Origin: Nocardia altamirensis NBRC 108246
GTDB taxonomy: Bacteria; Actinomycetota; Actinomycetes; Mycobacteriales; Mycobacteriaceae
Direction of reading: 5' to 3'
Length of the DNA stretch: 64,000 nt
Assembly (NCBI RefSeq): GCF_001612685.1
Contig: NZ_BDAY01000014.1
Location: 62,001-126,000, forward strand
In this document: positions 1-10,400 of the stretch, in pieces
Layout of the letters: every line of letters starts with the position of its first letter
How positions within the stretch are numbered: the stretch's first letter is position 1
Program-made: the position numbers and the translations under genes
The notes under the pieces: generated by a model
The model's database searches: none
Told to the model about the DNA's origin: nothing
What the model saw: only the letters and a program-made list of their open reading frames with translations

Positions 1-3000
1 GTTCAGTTGCCGACCGCCCGCGAGTTCGATGGCAGGAACGAAGATTTCGCGCTCGTGATTGCGCTGCATGTTGGTCAGCCCGGCATACGGCGTCACCACG
101 CCCTTCGGTGCACCGGTCGAACCGGAGGTGAAGATGACGTAGGCGGGATAGTTCAGCCGCGCCGGATTGTGCCTGCCGAACGCGCCGAGTTCGGTGTCGG
201 TCAACGCGGTCGCGGCGGTGGCGGCGAGCCGTGCCGCCACGTCGGGGCTGTCCAGGACGAGCTCGGGAATCTCGCGATCGGCGAAGCGGTGTGCGGTCGC
301 GGCGGTGGTCACCAGGACCACGGGTGCGGCCGCGTCGAGAACGGTGTGCAGCCGATCATCCGGGTGCTCCAATTCGAGCGGGACGTACCCCGCACCGGTG
401 CGCAGCACCGCGAACAACGCGACAACCATCTCGATGGTGCGAGGAATCGCCAGTGCCACAAATGCTTCCGGCGCGGCGCCGGCCGACTGCATGACCCGGG
501 CCAGCCGATTGATCTCCGCGTCGAGTTCGGCGAAGCTGAGCCTGCGGTCGCCGAGCACGAGCGCGGGCGCCTCCGGCGTGGCCAGCGCCTGCGCGGCGAG
601 CAGGTCGGCGATGCTCTCGGTGCCGACCGCACACGCGTGCCCGGTGACCACGTCGCCGCGCAGGCTACCGACGTCCAGCGCGGCCAGCGGCGTCGTCATG
701 GCCTGCTCGACGGTCGCGATCCTGGTGAGCAGGCCGACGAACTCGTCGAGGAACTGGTGTGCGCGCGCCGTGTCGATCAGATCGGGGCGTGACTCGAGCT
801 TGACGGTCAGCGTCGGGCCCGGCGTGACGACCACGGTGAGCGGATAGTGCGTGTGATCCATGCTGGAGCCGCCGACAATGCCGTGTTCGGCACCGAGTTT
901 CGCGTCATCGATGAAGTTCTGCAGGACGAACAGCACGTCGAAAAGCTGTCGATGCCCGGCCGCCTCGGTGATCTGGGCCAGCGGAAGGAACTCGTGCTCC
1001 ATCCGGTCGAGCCGCTCGTGGTGCGTCTGGCGCAGCAGCTGGGCGAGAGTGTCTGCGGGGCGCAGGCGGGTACGCACCGGGATGGTGTTGAGGAACATGC
1101 CGATGGCGCTGTCGACCTCGGGGATCTCCGGCGGGCGCCCGGCGACGGTGTTGCCGAACACGATGTCGCCGCGCCCGAGGTAGCGCGAGATCGTCAGCGC
1201 CAGTGCGGCATTGAGCACGGTGTTCACCGTCACTGCGTGCTGCAAGGCCCGCTGCTCCAGCGCGCTGGAATCGGCGGCGGACAGCGTCACCGTGCGCACC
1301 TGCGGTGTCACCGGCACGTCGAGTGATGCGTTCGGGGCGATCAGGCACGGCTCGGTCAGATCGGCGAAGGCCGAGCGCCAGTACGCCGTTGCCGCGACCG
1401 AGTCCTGGCCGCGCAGCCAGGTCAGGTAGGCAGGGAAGGCTTGGTGCGGGCTGGTGTCCTGGGTGGAATCGCCGTAGTACGAGAGCAATTGGGCGATGAA
1501 CGGCCCGTTGGACCAGCCGTCCCACAGCAGGAACTGCCGGTTGACGGCCAGCACGTCGCCGCCGTCGGCGCGGCGGATCAGCGTCGCGCGCCACAGCGGT
1601 GGCTCGGCCAGGTCGAAGCCGGTCGCACGGTCCAGCGCCAAGGTATCCGCCAGGGCCCGAGCGCCGTCGTCGCCGCCGAGCTCGGACAGATCGACCACGC
1701 GCAGTGGCACTTCCGGCGCCCGCGCGATGATCTGCACCGGGTCGGACAGCCCGCTGTCCACGACGCCTGCGCGCAGGCTCGGGTGCTTGCGCAGCAATGC
1801 GCCGCAGGCGGCGCGCAGCGCGTCGACATCGAGGGCATGGTCGAACTCGAGGGTGAACTGGGCGGTGTAGATGTCCGCGGTGGGCAAGGACGAGCCCGCG
1901 GCATAGCGAGATTGGAAGTACAACCCGTACTGGAGCGGCGAGAGCGGCCAGATATCTTCCAGCGCAGCAGAGGTCGCGGCCTGCACGGCGATGATCTCGC
2001 GCACCGACAGGTCGATCCTGGTGAGATCGGCGGGCACGAGCCCGGCCTGATTCGACGCGTCGGCCAGGTGGTGGACGGCGTGCTCCCACGCACTCGCGAA
2101 CGTGTCGACGATCGCTGCCGCTGCGTCGATGGTTACCGCGAGCCGGAGCCCGGACGTGGTCTGTGCGACCACGGCGGTGAGCGCTAGCGGACTTTGCGAG
2201 CGAGTCGGCGCATGCACGGCGACTTCCGCGCCGAGCGCACGGTGGTCGAGCACCGACAGGGTGATGTCGCCGATGACGTTGTCGCCCATGGCAATCGCGG
2301 TCTGCGGGTTCAGGTGGCGCAGCAGCGCATAGTCGACGCCGTTCATCGGCTGCGCCCGCAACTGCTGAGTGGCGTCGGTGAGCGCGAGCACCGCGTCGGC
2401 ATGGGAGGTGAGCGCGACCGGCGCGGTGACCTGGAATCGGCCGACCAGCCCGGAGCGGTCGATGCTCCTGCCGTCGCGCACGAGATCAACGACCACGGTC
2501 GCGTCCGGCCGTGCGGCGGTCTGCGCGGTGGCGATCGAAATGGCCGCCAGTAGTACGGATTCGAGGGAGATCGCCGACGTGGCGAGCGCGTCGGCGAACC
2601 GGTCGAGCGGAATGTCCAGGCGCACCAGCGTCGGCGACGAGCTTGCTCGGTCACCGAACGGTCGCGTCGAGGCGGTGCGGGCGCGCTGCCACTCCGGTAG
2701 CAGCGCAACAATATTCGGGTCCGTCGCGGCAGCGCTCGCCCACTCGGCGTAGTCGCCCAGGCTGCCTGCGATCGGGTCGTCCTCGACCCGGCGCAGCGAT
2801 GCGTCGAGCTCACCGCACAGGATCGGGAGCGTGTACGGGTCGGCGGCGAACGGATGGACGGCCAGCGTGAGTGTCCCGGGCCGGTCCGGTTCGCCGGGGG
2901 TCCACGCGGCGGCGACCACGATCGCGTCCTCGGCGGACAGCAGCTCTCGTGGGTCGGTGTCGGCGGAACGCACGTCCGCGGTGATCGCGCCGACCGGGAG

Positions 3001-3279
3001 CACCTCGAGGTCCCACAGGTCGTCGACGATGGCGACGGCGCGCAAGCGCAGAGCGTCGTGGCGATCGATGAGTGCCTGCACGGCCGCGCCGACCTCGGGT
3101 GCGCCGAGTCCGGGTGGGGTCGGCATCGACAGGGTCAGGAATTCGTCGAGTCCCGGTCCGGTGCCGTTGCGGCGCAACAACTCCTCGATGCCGGGCAATG
3201 GCGGCAGCGGACCGTGGCTCGGATCGGTGCGGACGATCGCGGCGCGGCCATCTGTCGGATTCTGCGTCAATTTCTCCAC
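1..3279 (-). CDS. Siderophore NRPS, second synthetase (partial, 3' end off the window)
   Basis: Nonribosomal peptide synthetase that should extend the chain made by the neighbouring two-module NRPS. The visible order is an epimerization-like domain (about residues 1-425), a condensation domain (about 440-860) and the first part of an adenylation domain (from about 880, with A3 motif YVIFTSGSTGAPKG near 1045) running off the left edge. The first domain keeps E-like GVDYALLRHLNP near residue 312, but its HHxxxDG site reads HPFAADPY (142-149). The C domain starts normally (IWPLSPLQYGL near 442), but its HHxxxDG site reads RQFLLWDG (581-588), with Phe583 in place of the catalytic His. The GTG at 3279 is chosen because the frame is open from there and no upstream start fits before the binding-protein gene; its ribosome site is weak. 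Carrier, later modules and any thioesterase are outside the window. Confidence 0.88.
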   Translation of the reverse strand, partial: MEKLTQNPTDGRAAIVRTDPSHGPLPPLPGIEELLRRNGTGPGLDEFLTLSMPTPPGLGAPEVGAAVQALIDRHDALRLRAVAIVDDLWDLEVLPVGAITADVRSADTDPRELLSAEDAIVVAAAWTPGEPDRPGTLTLAVHPFAADPYTLPILCGELDASLRRVEDDPIAGSLGDYAEWASAAATDPNIVALLPEWQRARTASTRPFGDRASSSPTLVRLDIPLDRFADALATSAISLESVLLAAISIATAQTAARPDATVVVDLVRDGRSIDRSGLVGRFQVTAPVALTSHADAVLALTDATQQLRAQPMNGVDYALLRHLNPQTAIAMGDNVIGDITLSVLDHRALGAEVAVHAPTRSQSPLALTAVVAQTTSGLRLAVTIDAAAAIVDTFASAWEHAVHHLADASNQAGLVPADLTRIDLSVREIIAVQAATSAALEDIWPLSPLQYGLYFQSRYAAGSSLPTADIYTAQFTLEFDHALDVDALRAACGALLRKHPSLRAGVVDSGLSDPVQIIARAPEVPLRVVDLSELGGDDGARALADTLALDRATGFDLAEPPLWRATLIRRADGGDVLAVNRQFLLWDGWSNGPFIAQLLSYYGDSTQDTSPHQAFPAYLTWLRGQDSVAATAYWRSAFADLTEPCLIAPNASLDVPVTPQVRTVTLSAADSSALEQRALQHAVTVNTVLNAALALTISRYLGRGDIVFGNTVAGRPPEIPEVDSAIGMFLNTIPVRTRLRPADTLAQLLRQTHHERLDRMEHEFLPLAQITEAAGHRQLFDVLFVLQNFIDDAKLGAEHGIVGGSSMDHTHYPLTVVVTPGPTLTVKLESRPDLIDTARAHQFLDEFVGLLTRIATVEQAMTTPLAALDVGSLRGDVVTGHACAVGTESIADLLAAQALATPEAPALVLGDRRLSFAELDAEINRLARVMQSAGAAPEAFVALAIPRTIEMVVALFAVLRTGAGYVPLELEHPDDRLHTVLDAAAPVVLVTTAATAHRFADREIPELVLDSPDVAARLAATAATALTDTELGAFGRHNPARLNYPAYVIFTSGSTGAPKGVVTPYAGLTNMQRNHEREIFVPAIELAGGRQLN

Positions 3280-3322
3280 TTCCGTTCAGCTTTCCGCGGT
3301 GCCCGCGTTGCGGTCCGCGCGA

Positions 3323-3356
3323 CACCGCGCCGCCGGATGATCCGGTCGGCGCGGTG
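3323..3356 (-). other. GC-rich hairpin between binding protein and second NRPS
   Basis: A near-perfect inverted repeat, arms CACCGCGCCGCCGGA and TCCGGTCGGCGCGGTG with one bulged base and a 3-base loop. It lies in the 106-base gap after the binding-protein stop codon and 44 bases before the second NRPS start. There is no T-run on either side, so it may be a partial terminator, an mRNA processing site or a stabiliser between differently expressed genes. The role is inferred. Confidence 0.4.
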
Positions 3357-3385
3357 GCACAGGGTCGGTCGGTCCGGTTGCCGGA

Positions 3386-4384
3386 TCAGGCCGCGGTCGT
3401 GTACCGCTGCACCGCATTTCGTACGTCTTCGAGCTGGAAGTTCGCGGATTCGAAGGTGTAGGTGTACGGCGTGCGGATCGGGAAGAGGTTCCCGGCCTTG
3501 ACCGCGGGCAGCGCCTTGAACACCGGCGAATCGAGCAGCGCCTTGGTGCGCTGGGTCGGCTGACCTTGGGTGTCTGCCTCGAAGAAGATGGCGTTCGCGG
3601 TGGCGAGACGCGGGATGTCTTCCATCGAGATCTGCTGCTGGTATCGGGCCGGGTTGGGATCGGCCCCGGTGAAGTAGGTGAAGCCGGATTTGGTCAACCG
3701 CTCGTAGGTGAGCGCCTTGTTCGTCGCGATCTGGAAGTTGCCCGCCTGCGCGGAGCCCTCGGCATAGACCACCTGCCCGATCTTGGCGAGCTTGTCCTTG
3801 TTGGCCGCCGCGATATCGGTCCACGCCTTGTCCAGGTCGGTGAGCCGCTGCGTGGCATCGGAGCCCTTGCCGACAACGTCGGCCAGTTTTGCGTAGTTCG
3901 CCCAGACCGCGGGCGGATCGGGGACCTCGAGCGCGACGGTCGGTGCGATGTCCTGCAACGCCTTCAGGTCGAGGTTCTTGATGCCTGGCCTGGTCATGGT
4001 GACGATCAGGTCGGGGTTCAGCTCGACGATCTTCTCCAGATTCACCGAGCTGTTGGGGCCGCCGACGGTCGGGACGTCTTTCACCTTCGCCAGCGCGGTC
4101 GGGCTCGCGTTGTCCTTCAGGTCGTCGAACATGCCGACCGGGGTGATGCCGATATCGACGAGCAGGGTGCCGACCAGCCAGCCTGCCAGCACCCGCTTGG
4201 GCTGGGCGGGTACCTGGACATCGCCGAGCACCGTGCCCGAGATGACGCGCGTCGCGGACGCCGAGCTCTCCGAACCGGATTCGGAATTTCCCCCGCAGCC
4301 GGCGACCAGGGTGGTGACGGCGAGCACGGCGACCAGCGCGCGAGCACTCGGGCCGAAACGGAGGCGGGGCACAAGCCTACTCAT
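3386..4384 (-). CDS. Ferric-siderophore ABC transporter substrate-binding lipoprotein
   Basis: Periplasmic-binding-protein family 2 (PF01497, FepB/FhuD-like) lipoprotein of 332 residues that should capture the ferric siderophore outside the membrane and hand it to an ABC permease. The N-terminus has a basic start, a hydrophobic stretch and a lipobox LVAGC with the lipidated Cys at about residue 30, then a Ser/Gly-rich linker. The fold motifs VLAGWLVGTLL and IVELNPDLIVTM are typical of this family. The ATG at 4384 (MSRLVPRL) is preferred over the ATG at 4399 because GGAAG lies 5 bases before it. It sits between two NRPS genes on the same strand and has its own iron box just upstream. No permease or ATPase for it is visible in the window. 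Confidence 0.93.
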   Translation of the reverse strand: MSRLVPRLRFGPSARALVAVLAVTTLVAGCGGNSESGSESSASATRVISGTVLGDVQVPAQPKRVLAGWLVGTLLVDIGITPVGMFDDLKDNASPTALAKVKDVPTVGGPNSSVNLEKIVELNPDLIVTMTRPGIKNLDLKALQDIAPTVALEVPDPPAVWANYAKLADVVGKGSDATQRLTDLDKAWTDIAAANKDKLAKIGQVVYAEGSAQAGNFQIATNKALTYERLTKSGFTYFTGADPNPARYQQQISMEDIPRLATANAIFFEADTQGQPTQRTKALLDSPVFKALPAVKAGNLFPIRTPYTYTFESANFQLEDVRNAVQRYTTAA

Positions 4385-4408
4385 ATATCTTCCATTCATG
4401 GGGTCAAT

Positions 4409-4427
4409 TCAGGTTAGGCTTATCTAA
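4409..4427 (-). promoter_or_regulatory. Iron box (IdeR/DtxR-type operator) for the binding-protein gene
   Basis: TCAGGTTAGGCTTATCTAA matches the DtxR/IdeR consensus TTAGGTTAGGCTAACCTAA at 16 of 19 positions and sits in a larger palindrome CAGGTTAG-N6-CTAACCTG. It overlaps the stop codon of the upstream NRPS gene (4424-4426) and lies 25 bases before the binding-protein start, so that gene probably has its own iron-repressed promoter. Confidence 0.8.
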
Positions 4428-7400
4428 CCTGACGCGGTCGCCTTTGTCAGATCCGTGGTCTCCAGCAGTGCCTGAGCCCACAGCTCCGCGATGACCGCCA
4501 GCTCTGTGTGCCGAATAACCTTGGGCAGGAAGGTGAACCGCGCGCGGAGCACCGTCTTCCCGGCGACCGCCTCGGCGCGAATGTTGATCTCGAGTGGATA
4601 CTCGACCGCGAGGTCGGCGTTCGGCGCCACCGAGACCGCCCGTGACTCGGGAGCAACCCGCCAGTCCTGCGCTGCACCGAACTCCACCCGGCCCAGGTAG
4701 TTGAACAGCACCTGCGGCTGCGGGAGCGCGGCGAGAACGCGGGCGGCGCGCGGGTTTCCGTAGCGGAGCAGCCCGAACCCGATGCCGCCGTCGGGTGCCG
4801 CCGCCATCGCCGCCGCGGTCGCGAACACGGTGCTCTCGATGTCCTCGTGCGCGGGCAGCCGGACCGGGGTGACATTGGTGAGCCAGCCGACGGTTCTGGT
4901 GAGATCGAGTCCGCCTAGTCCGTCCCTGCCGTGCCGCTCCACGTCGACGACCAGTGCGTGATCCGCGCTGCCCGTGCGGGCCCGCCACCGGGTGACCGCG
5001 ACGCGCAACGCGGCGAGCAGGAGATCGGTGGTCGGTATCGGGCGAGCCGGGGCGAGCACCGCCGCCGCGACCGCGTCGCCGACCTCGATGTCGAGGTGGG
5101 ACAGTTCGCCCATGACGCCGGAATCATGCGGTCCGGCAACAAGATCCGCTCCCGGCGCGAGCACGTCGCGCCAGTGCGCGAGTTCACGCAGCCGCGGCGC
5201 CGACTGCGCCTGCGTCACCATCGCTTGTGCATAGCTGCGTAGTGACACCGGGACCGGGTCGAGCGTGCCGCCTGCGCCCGCCGTGGCCAGGTCCTCGAGC
5301 AGGATCCGCCAGGACGCGCCGTCGACCACCAGGTGGTGCGCGACGACGACGAGGAAACCGCTGGCGTCTGCGCCCCGGTCGACGTGGACGAACTGCACGA
5401 CGATGCCCGCGTCCGGATCGAGTCGATCGGCGGCCGCGTCGGCGAGTTCGGCCAGCGTCTCCGCGATCGGCGCCGCGGCCGCGGTCGCGTCGTGCACCAG
5501 CGCCTCGATCGGCACCGTGCCCGCCGGATCGGTGCGCAATGTCCACACCTGGTCCTGTACCCGGGTCAGCCGCAGTCGCAGCGCATCGTGCCGCGCGACC
5601 AGCGCGGTGGCGACCGACTGCACCGCCGTCAAGCCGGTCGCCGGTGGAATACGAACCACGACAGTCTGATTCAGCCGGGAGCTCGGACCGCGCCGCTGCG
5701 CCAGCCTGCTGACGATCGGCGTGAGCGGTACGTCGCCGACGGTGTCGTCGTGGACGATCGTCTGTGCCACCGTCGCCGCGGCCGCCATCGCGCGCACCGT
5801 GCGATGCTCGAAAACCTCGCGGGCGGAGAGCTCGAGCCCGCGTTTGCGCAGTCGGCCGACCAGGCTGAGCGCGACGATGCTGTCACCGCCGAGCGCGAAG
5901 AAGTCGCTGTCCGGACCGACGCGCTCCACACCGGTGATCTCGGAAACCGCTGCTGCCACCAGGGTTTCCCGGTCGTCCATCGGCTCTTCCGCAGTGACCG
6001 TCGACGGTTCGGGGGTCAGCGCGGCCAGCGCACGGCGGTCCAGCTTGCCGTTGGCCGTCACCGGGAGCGCGTCGACCGCGAGGACGGCGGCCGGGATCAT
6101 GTGCGCAGGAAGCCTGTTGGCCAGCTCCGCGGTGATCCGGGTGACGTCGAGGGTGGCACCTGCCGAGGGCACCACATAGCCCACGATGTTGTGTCTGCCT
6201 GTGCGGTACGTGTGGACCAGCGCCGCCGCTTGCACGACCTCGGCGCAGTCGAGCAGTGCGGCTTCGATCTCGCCGAGCTCGATGCGCTGCCCGCGGATCT
6301 TCACCTGATTGTCGCCGCGGCCCGCGTACTCGAGCAGGCCGGTCGGACTCCAGCGGCCGATATCGCCGGTGCGATACAGCCGGGATCCGTTCGCCGCGAA
6401 CGGATTCGCGACGAAATGGGCCGAGGTCAGCGCCGCACGCCCGAGATAGCCGCGCGCGAGCTGCACGCCCGCGAGGTAGATGTCGCCGTATCCGCCGACC
6501 GGCAGCGGCGCCAGATCGCGGTCGAGCACGTAGATCTGGGTGTTCCACACCGGGGCGCCGATCGGGACGATCGAGCCAGCCTCTGGCTTGACCGGTGTCG
6601 CGGTGACATCGACCGCCGCTTCGGTGGGGCCGTAGAGATTGTGCAGCTGCGCGGTGAGGCGGTCATGGAATCGGTCGCGCAGCGCAGGACTCAATGCTTC
6701 GCCGCTGCACAGCACCCGGGTGAGCTCGGGGAGCGGATGGTCGGCCACCGCCGGTTCGGCCAGGAACGCGCCGAGCATCGACGGCACGAAATGCACGGTG
6801 CTGACCCGGGTTCGGCGGATCAGCTCCGCCAGATACGCCGGATCGCGATGCCCGTCCGGCTCGGCGATCACGACGGTCGCGCCGACGGCCAACGGCCAGA
6901 ACAACTCCCAGACCGAGACGTCGAAGGTGATCGGCGTCTTGTGCAGTACCCGTTCGTCCGGGCGCAGGCCGTACTCGTGCTGCATCCACAGCAGGCGATT
7001 CACGATCGCGGCGTGCGACACCACGACGCCCTTGGGCTGTCCGGTCGAACCGGACGTGTAGATCACATACGCGGCTCTGGACGGCGGAAGGGCGGTCGCG
7101 TCGGCCGTGGCGGGTGCCGGAGCCACGGCAGTGCCGAGCGCCGAGCCGTTCGGATCGACAAGCAGGACAGGGACATCCCCGTTGGGTGGCTCGGTAGCGG
7201 AGTCGAGCGGCAGGTCGGTGATGAGCAATCCTGGCCGTGCGTCCGCGAAAAGATACCGGAGGCGTTCGGCGGGATAGCTCCGGTCCACCGGGAGATACGC
7301 TGCGCCACAGCGGTGTACCGCGAGCACGGCGACGAACAGGGCGAACGAACGCTCCAGTGCCACCGCGACGATGTCGTCGGCGCCGATGCCACGTGCGGCG

Positions 7401-10400
7401 AGCTGATCGGCCAGTGCGGTGACCGCGCTGTCCAGCTCCCGATAGCTGAGCCGCTCGTCGCCGAACAGCAACGCGATGCGATCGGCATTCGCGTGGCAGC
7501 CACGGCTGATCAGGCCGGGCAGATCGAGGTTCGGGTCGACCTGCGCGTGGGTGTTGTTCCACTCGTGCAGGATTCGGTGCCGCTCGGGCGGCGCGGTCAC
7601 CGGTATCGATCGCAGCGGAGTGCCGGAGTCGGCGGTGACCGCATCGATGACGAGCAGCAGCCGATCCGCAACAGCACGCACTGTCGCGCGGTCGAACAGC
7701 GCGGTCGAATACTCGATCCGCACCGAAATCCCTTGCCGGTCGGCTTGTTCCAGGAAATCGAAGGTGAGGTCGAACTTGGCCGACCGGACCGGGGCATGCC
7801 GCACCTCTGCGGTGAGGCCTGCGAAATCGGGAACGGTGATCGGCGTGCGGTACTGGACCATGGTCTGGAACAGCGGGGTACGCCCTGGTACGCGCGGCTG
7901 TCCGATCAGCTCCGCCACCGCGTCGAACGGCAGGTCCTGGTGGTCGAACGCCGCGAGATCCGCAGCCCTGACGCGCCGTAGCACCTCGGCGAAGTCGGGA
8001 TTGCCGTGGAGATCGACGCGCAGCGCGACGGTGTTGGTGAAGAGCCCGACGATGGATTCCATGCCGGGCCCGGCCCGGCCGGACACCGGGGTGCCGACGA
8101 CGAGGTCGCGCGCGCCGGTGACCTTCGCGAGCAGCACGCCGAGCAATGCGTGCGCCACCATGAACCCGGTCGCGCCTGCGTCGCGGCCGAGTCGGGCGAG
8201 GTCGTCGGCGCGGGCCGCATCGATCCGGAATTCGACTGCGTCGCCGCCGAAGTCGGCTCGCTCCGGCCGCGGCCGATCGTAAGGCAGGCCGAGCTCTTCC
8301 GGTGCGTCTGCCAGGGTGTCCCGCCAGAACGCGCGTTGCGCGGCCAATGGACCGGCCTCGGCGTTCCCGACGAGGTCGCGTTGCCAGACGGCGTAGTCGG
8401 CATAGCCGGGGGAGGGCTGCTGCCAGGCCGGTGCGCCGCCGAGCACGCGCTCGCGATACGCGGTGGCCAGGTCGCGGAAGATGATCGGGGTCGACCACTC
8501 GTCCCCGGCGACATGGTGCATGCAGATCAGCAGCGTGTGCTGATCCGGCCCGGTGCGCAGCAGCGCGGCCCGGATCGGTGGTTCGCGGTCGAGCCGGAAC
8601 GGCTGTGCGGCAAGCTCTGCCACGTCGGCGACGACGGTGTCGGGCGTGCTGTTGCGCTGGCTGAACGCGAGTGGTTGCCCAGGCGGGAGGATCTGCTGCA
8701 CCGGTTCGCCGTCGGTCTCGACGATGAGCGTGCGCAGCGCGGCATGCCGGTCGACGACGTCGGTCAGCGCCGCGGCAAGACAGGTGGCGTCCAGCGGTCC
8801 GCTGAGCGCGAGTACGAACGAGAGGTTGTAGGGAACCGAGCCGCCGACGATCTGCTCCACGGCCAAGAGCCTGCGCTGCGCCGAGGAGAGCTCGATGGTC
8901 GCTCCGTGCGAGCGTGCCTCCAGCGCAGGCAGTTTCGGCGCGCTGCCCGGGTTCACTGCCAGTTCGTTCGCCAGCTCCGCGACGGTGGGATGGTCGAAGA
9001 TCATGCGCACGGAGACCGTATGTCCCAGCTCGGCCTGAACCCGGATGGCCACGCGGGCCGCGAGCAGCGAATGCCCGCCACGGGCGAAGAAGTCGTCCTC
9101 CACGCCGAAGTCCGTGACCGCGAGCACCTCGGCCACGATCGCGCACAGCTCGCGTTCCAGCTCGGTGCGCGGTGCCACGGACGCTGTCGCCGTTGCCGTT
9201 CGGCCCGCGAGCGCCCGCCGGTCCACTTTGCCGCCGGGCAGCCGGGGGATCTCCGCGATGATCTCCACGGCGGGAACCAGATAGGGCGGCAGTCGATCAG
9301 CCAGGGTGCGCCGGACAGCGCCGGGATCGAGATCCGGGCCGACGACGAACGCGCGCAACGCGATAGCGCCGGTGGCGTCGGTCACCGCGACCGTCGCGCT
9401 GCCATGCACACCGGGGACGGTGGCCAGCGCGGCATCGACCTCACCCGGTTCGACCCGGTTGCCCCGGATCTTCACCTGCTGATCGGCCCTGCCGAGATAG
9501 TCGAGGACACCGTCCGCCCGCCAGCGCACCAAATCGCCGGTGGCATACCGGACTACACCACCGTGACCCGCGACGAAGCGGGCCGCGGTGGCGCCGGGAT
9601 TGCGGTGATAGCCCCTGGCCACCTGGGGTCCACGGACATACAGTTCGCCGACGGCGCCCGGTGCGACCTGGCGCAGGTACCGGTCGAGGACTTCGAGATC
9701 CACACCGGGAACCGGGGCGCCGACGGCGACATCGTCCGGCCCGAGATCATGCCAGGTGACATCGCCCGCGACCTCGGAAGAACCGTAGGAGTTGATGATT
9801 CGGTTGTTCGGATTGCCCGCGCGCAGCTGCGTCACCAGCGCGGGGTTGGTCGGTTCGCCGCTGAGCACCCAGGTCGACACCCGCTCGGCCAGCGCGGGAT
9901 GGTTGGCGATCAGTTCCGCAGCGAGCGTCGGCACCGCGGTCAGCTGAGTGACCTGCTCGTCGACGACGAGCCGGGCGAGTGCGGCGGTGTCCCGCGATTC
10001 CGCGTCGGTGGCCAGCACGACAAGCGCGCCTGCGGCGAGGCCTGCCAGCAGTTCGGTGCTGCCGTCGATGAAGGCGAACGAGCTTTTGCTGAGCCGGATC
10101 TCGGGTTGTGTCGAATGCCACTGCGCGACCGCCCATTCGATACGCCGATGCAGCGCGGCGCGGGTGCCGAGCACGCCCTTCGGGCGACCGGTCGAACCGG
10201 AGGTGTAGACGAGGTAAGCCGGATGCCTGGGATCGAAGTCCGCGCTCGGCGGCGTGGTGGTGGTTTCCGGCAGCGCTGCCGGGGCGATCATCGGGACATC
10301 CGCGTCGAGCGCGCCGATGACGAGCACCGGTGCGCTGTCGGTGAGGATGTGCGCGATCCGCTCGCGCGGGTAGCCGAGGTCGATCGGCACGTACACGGCG

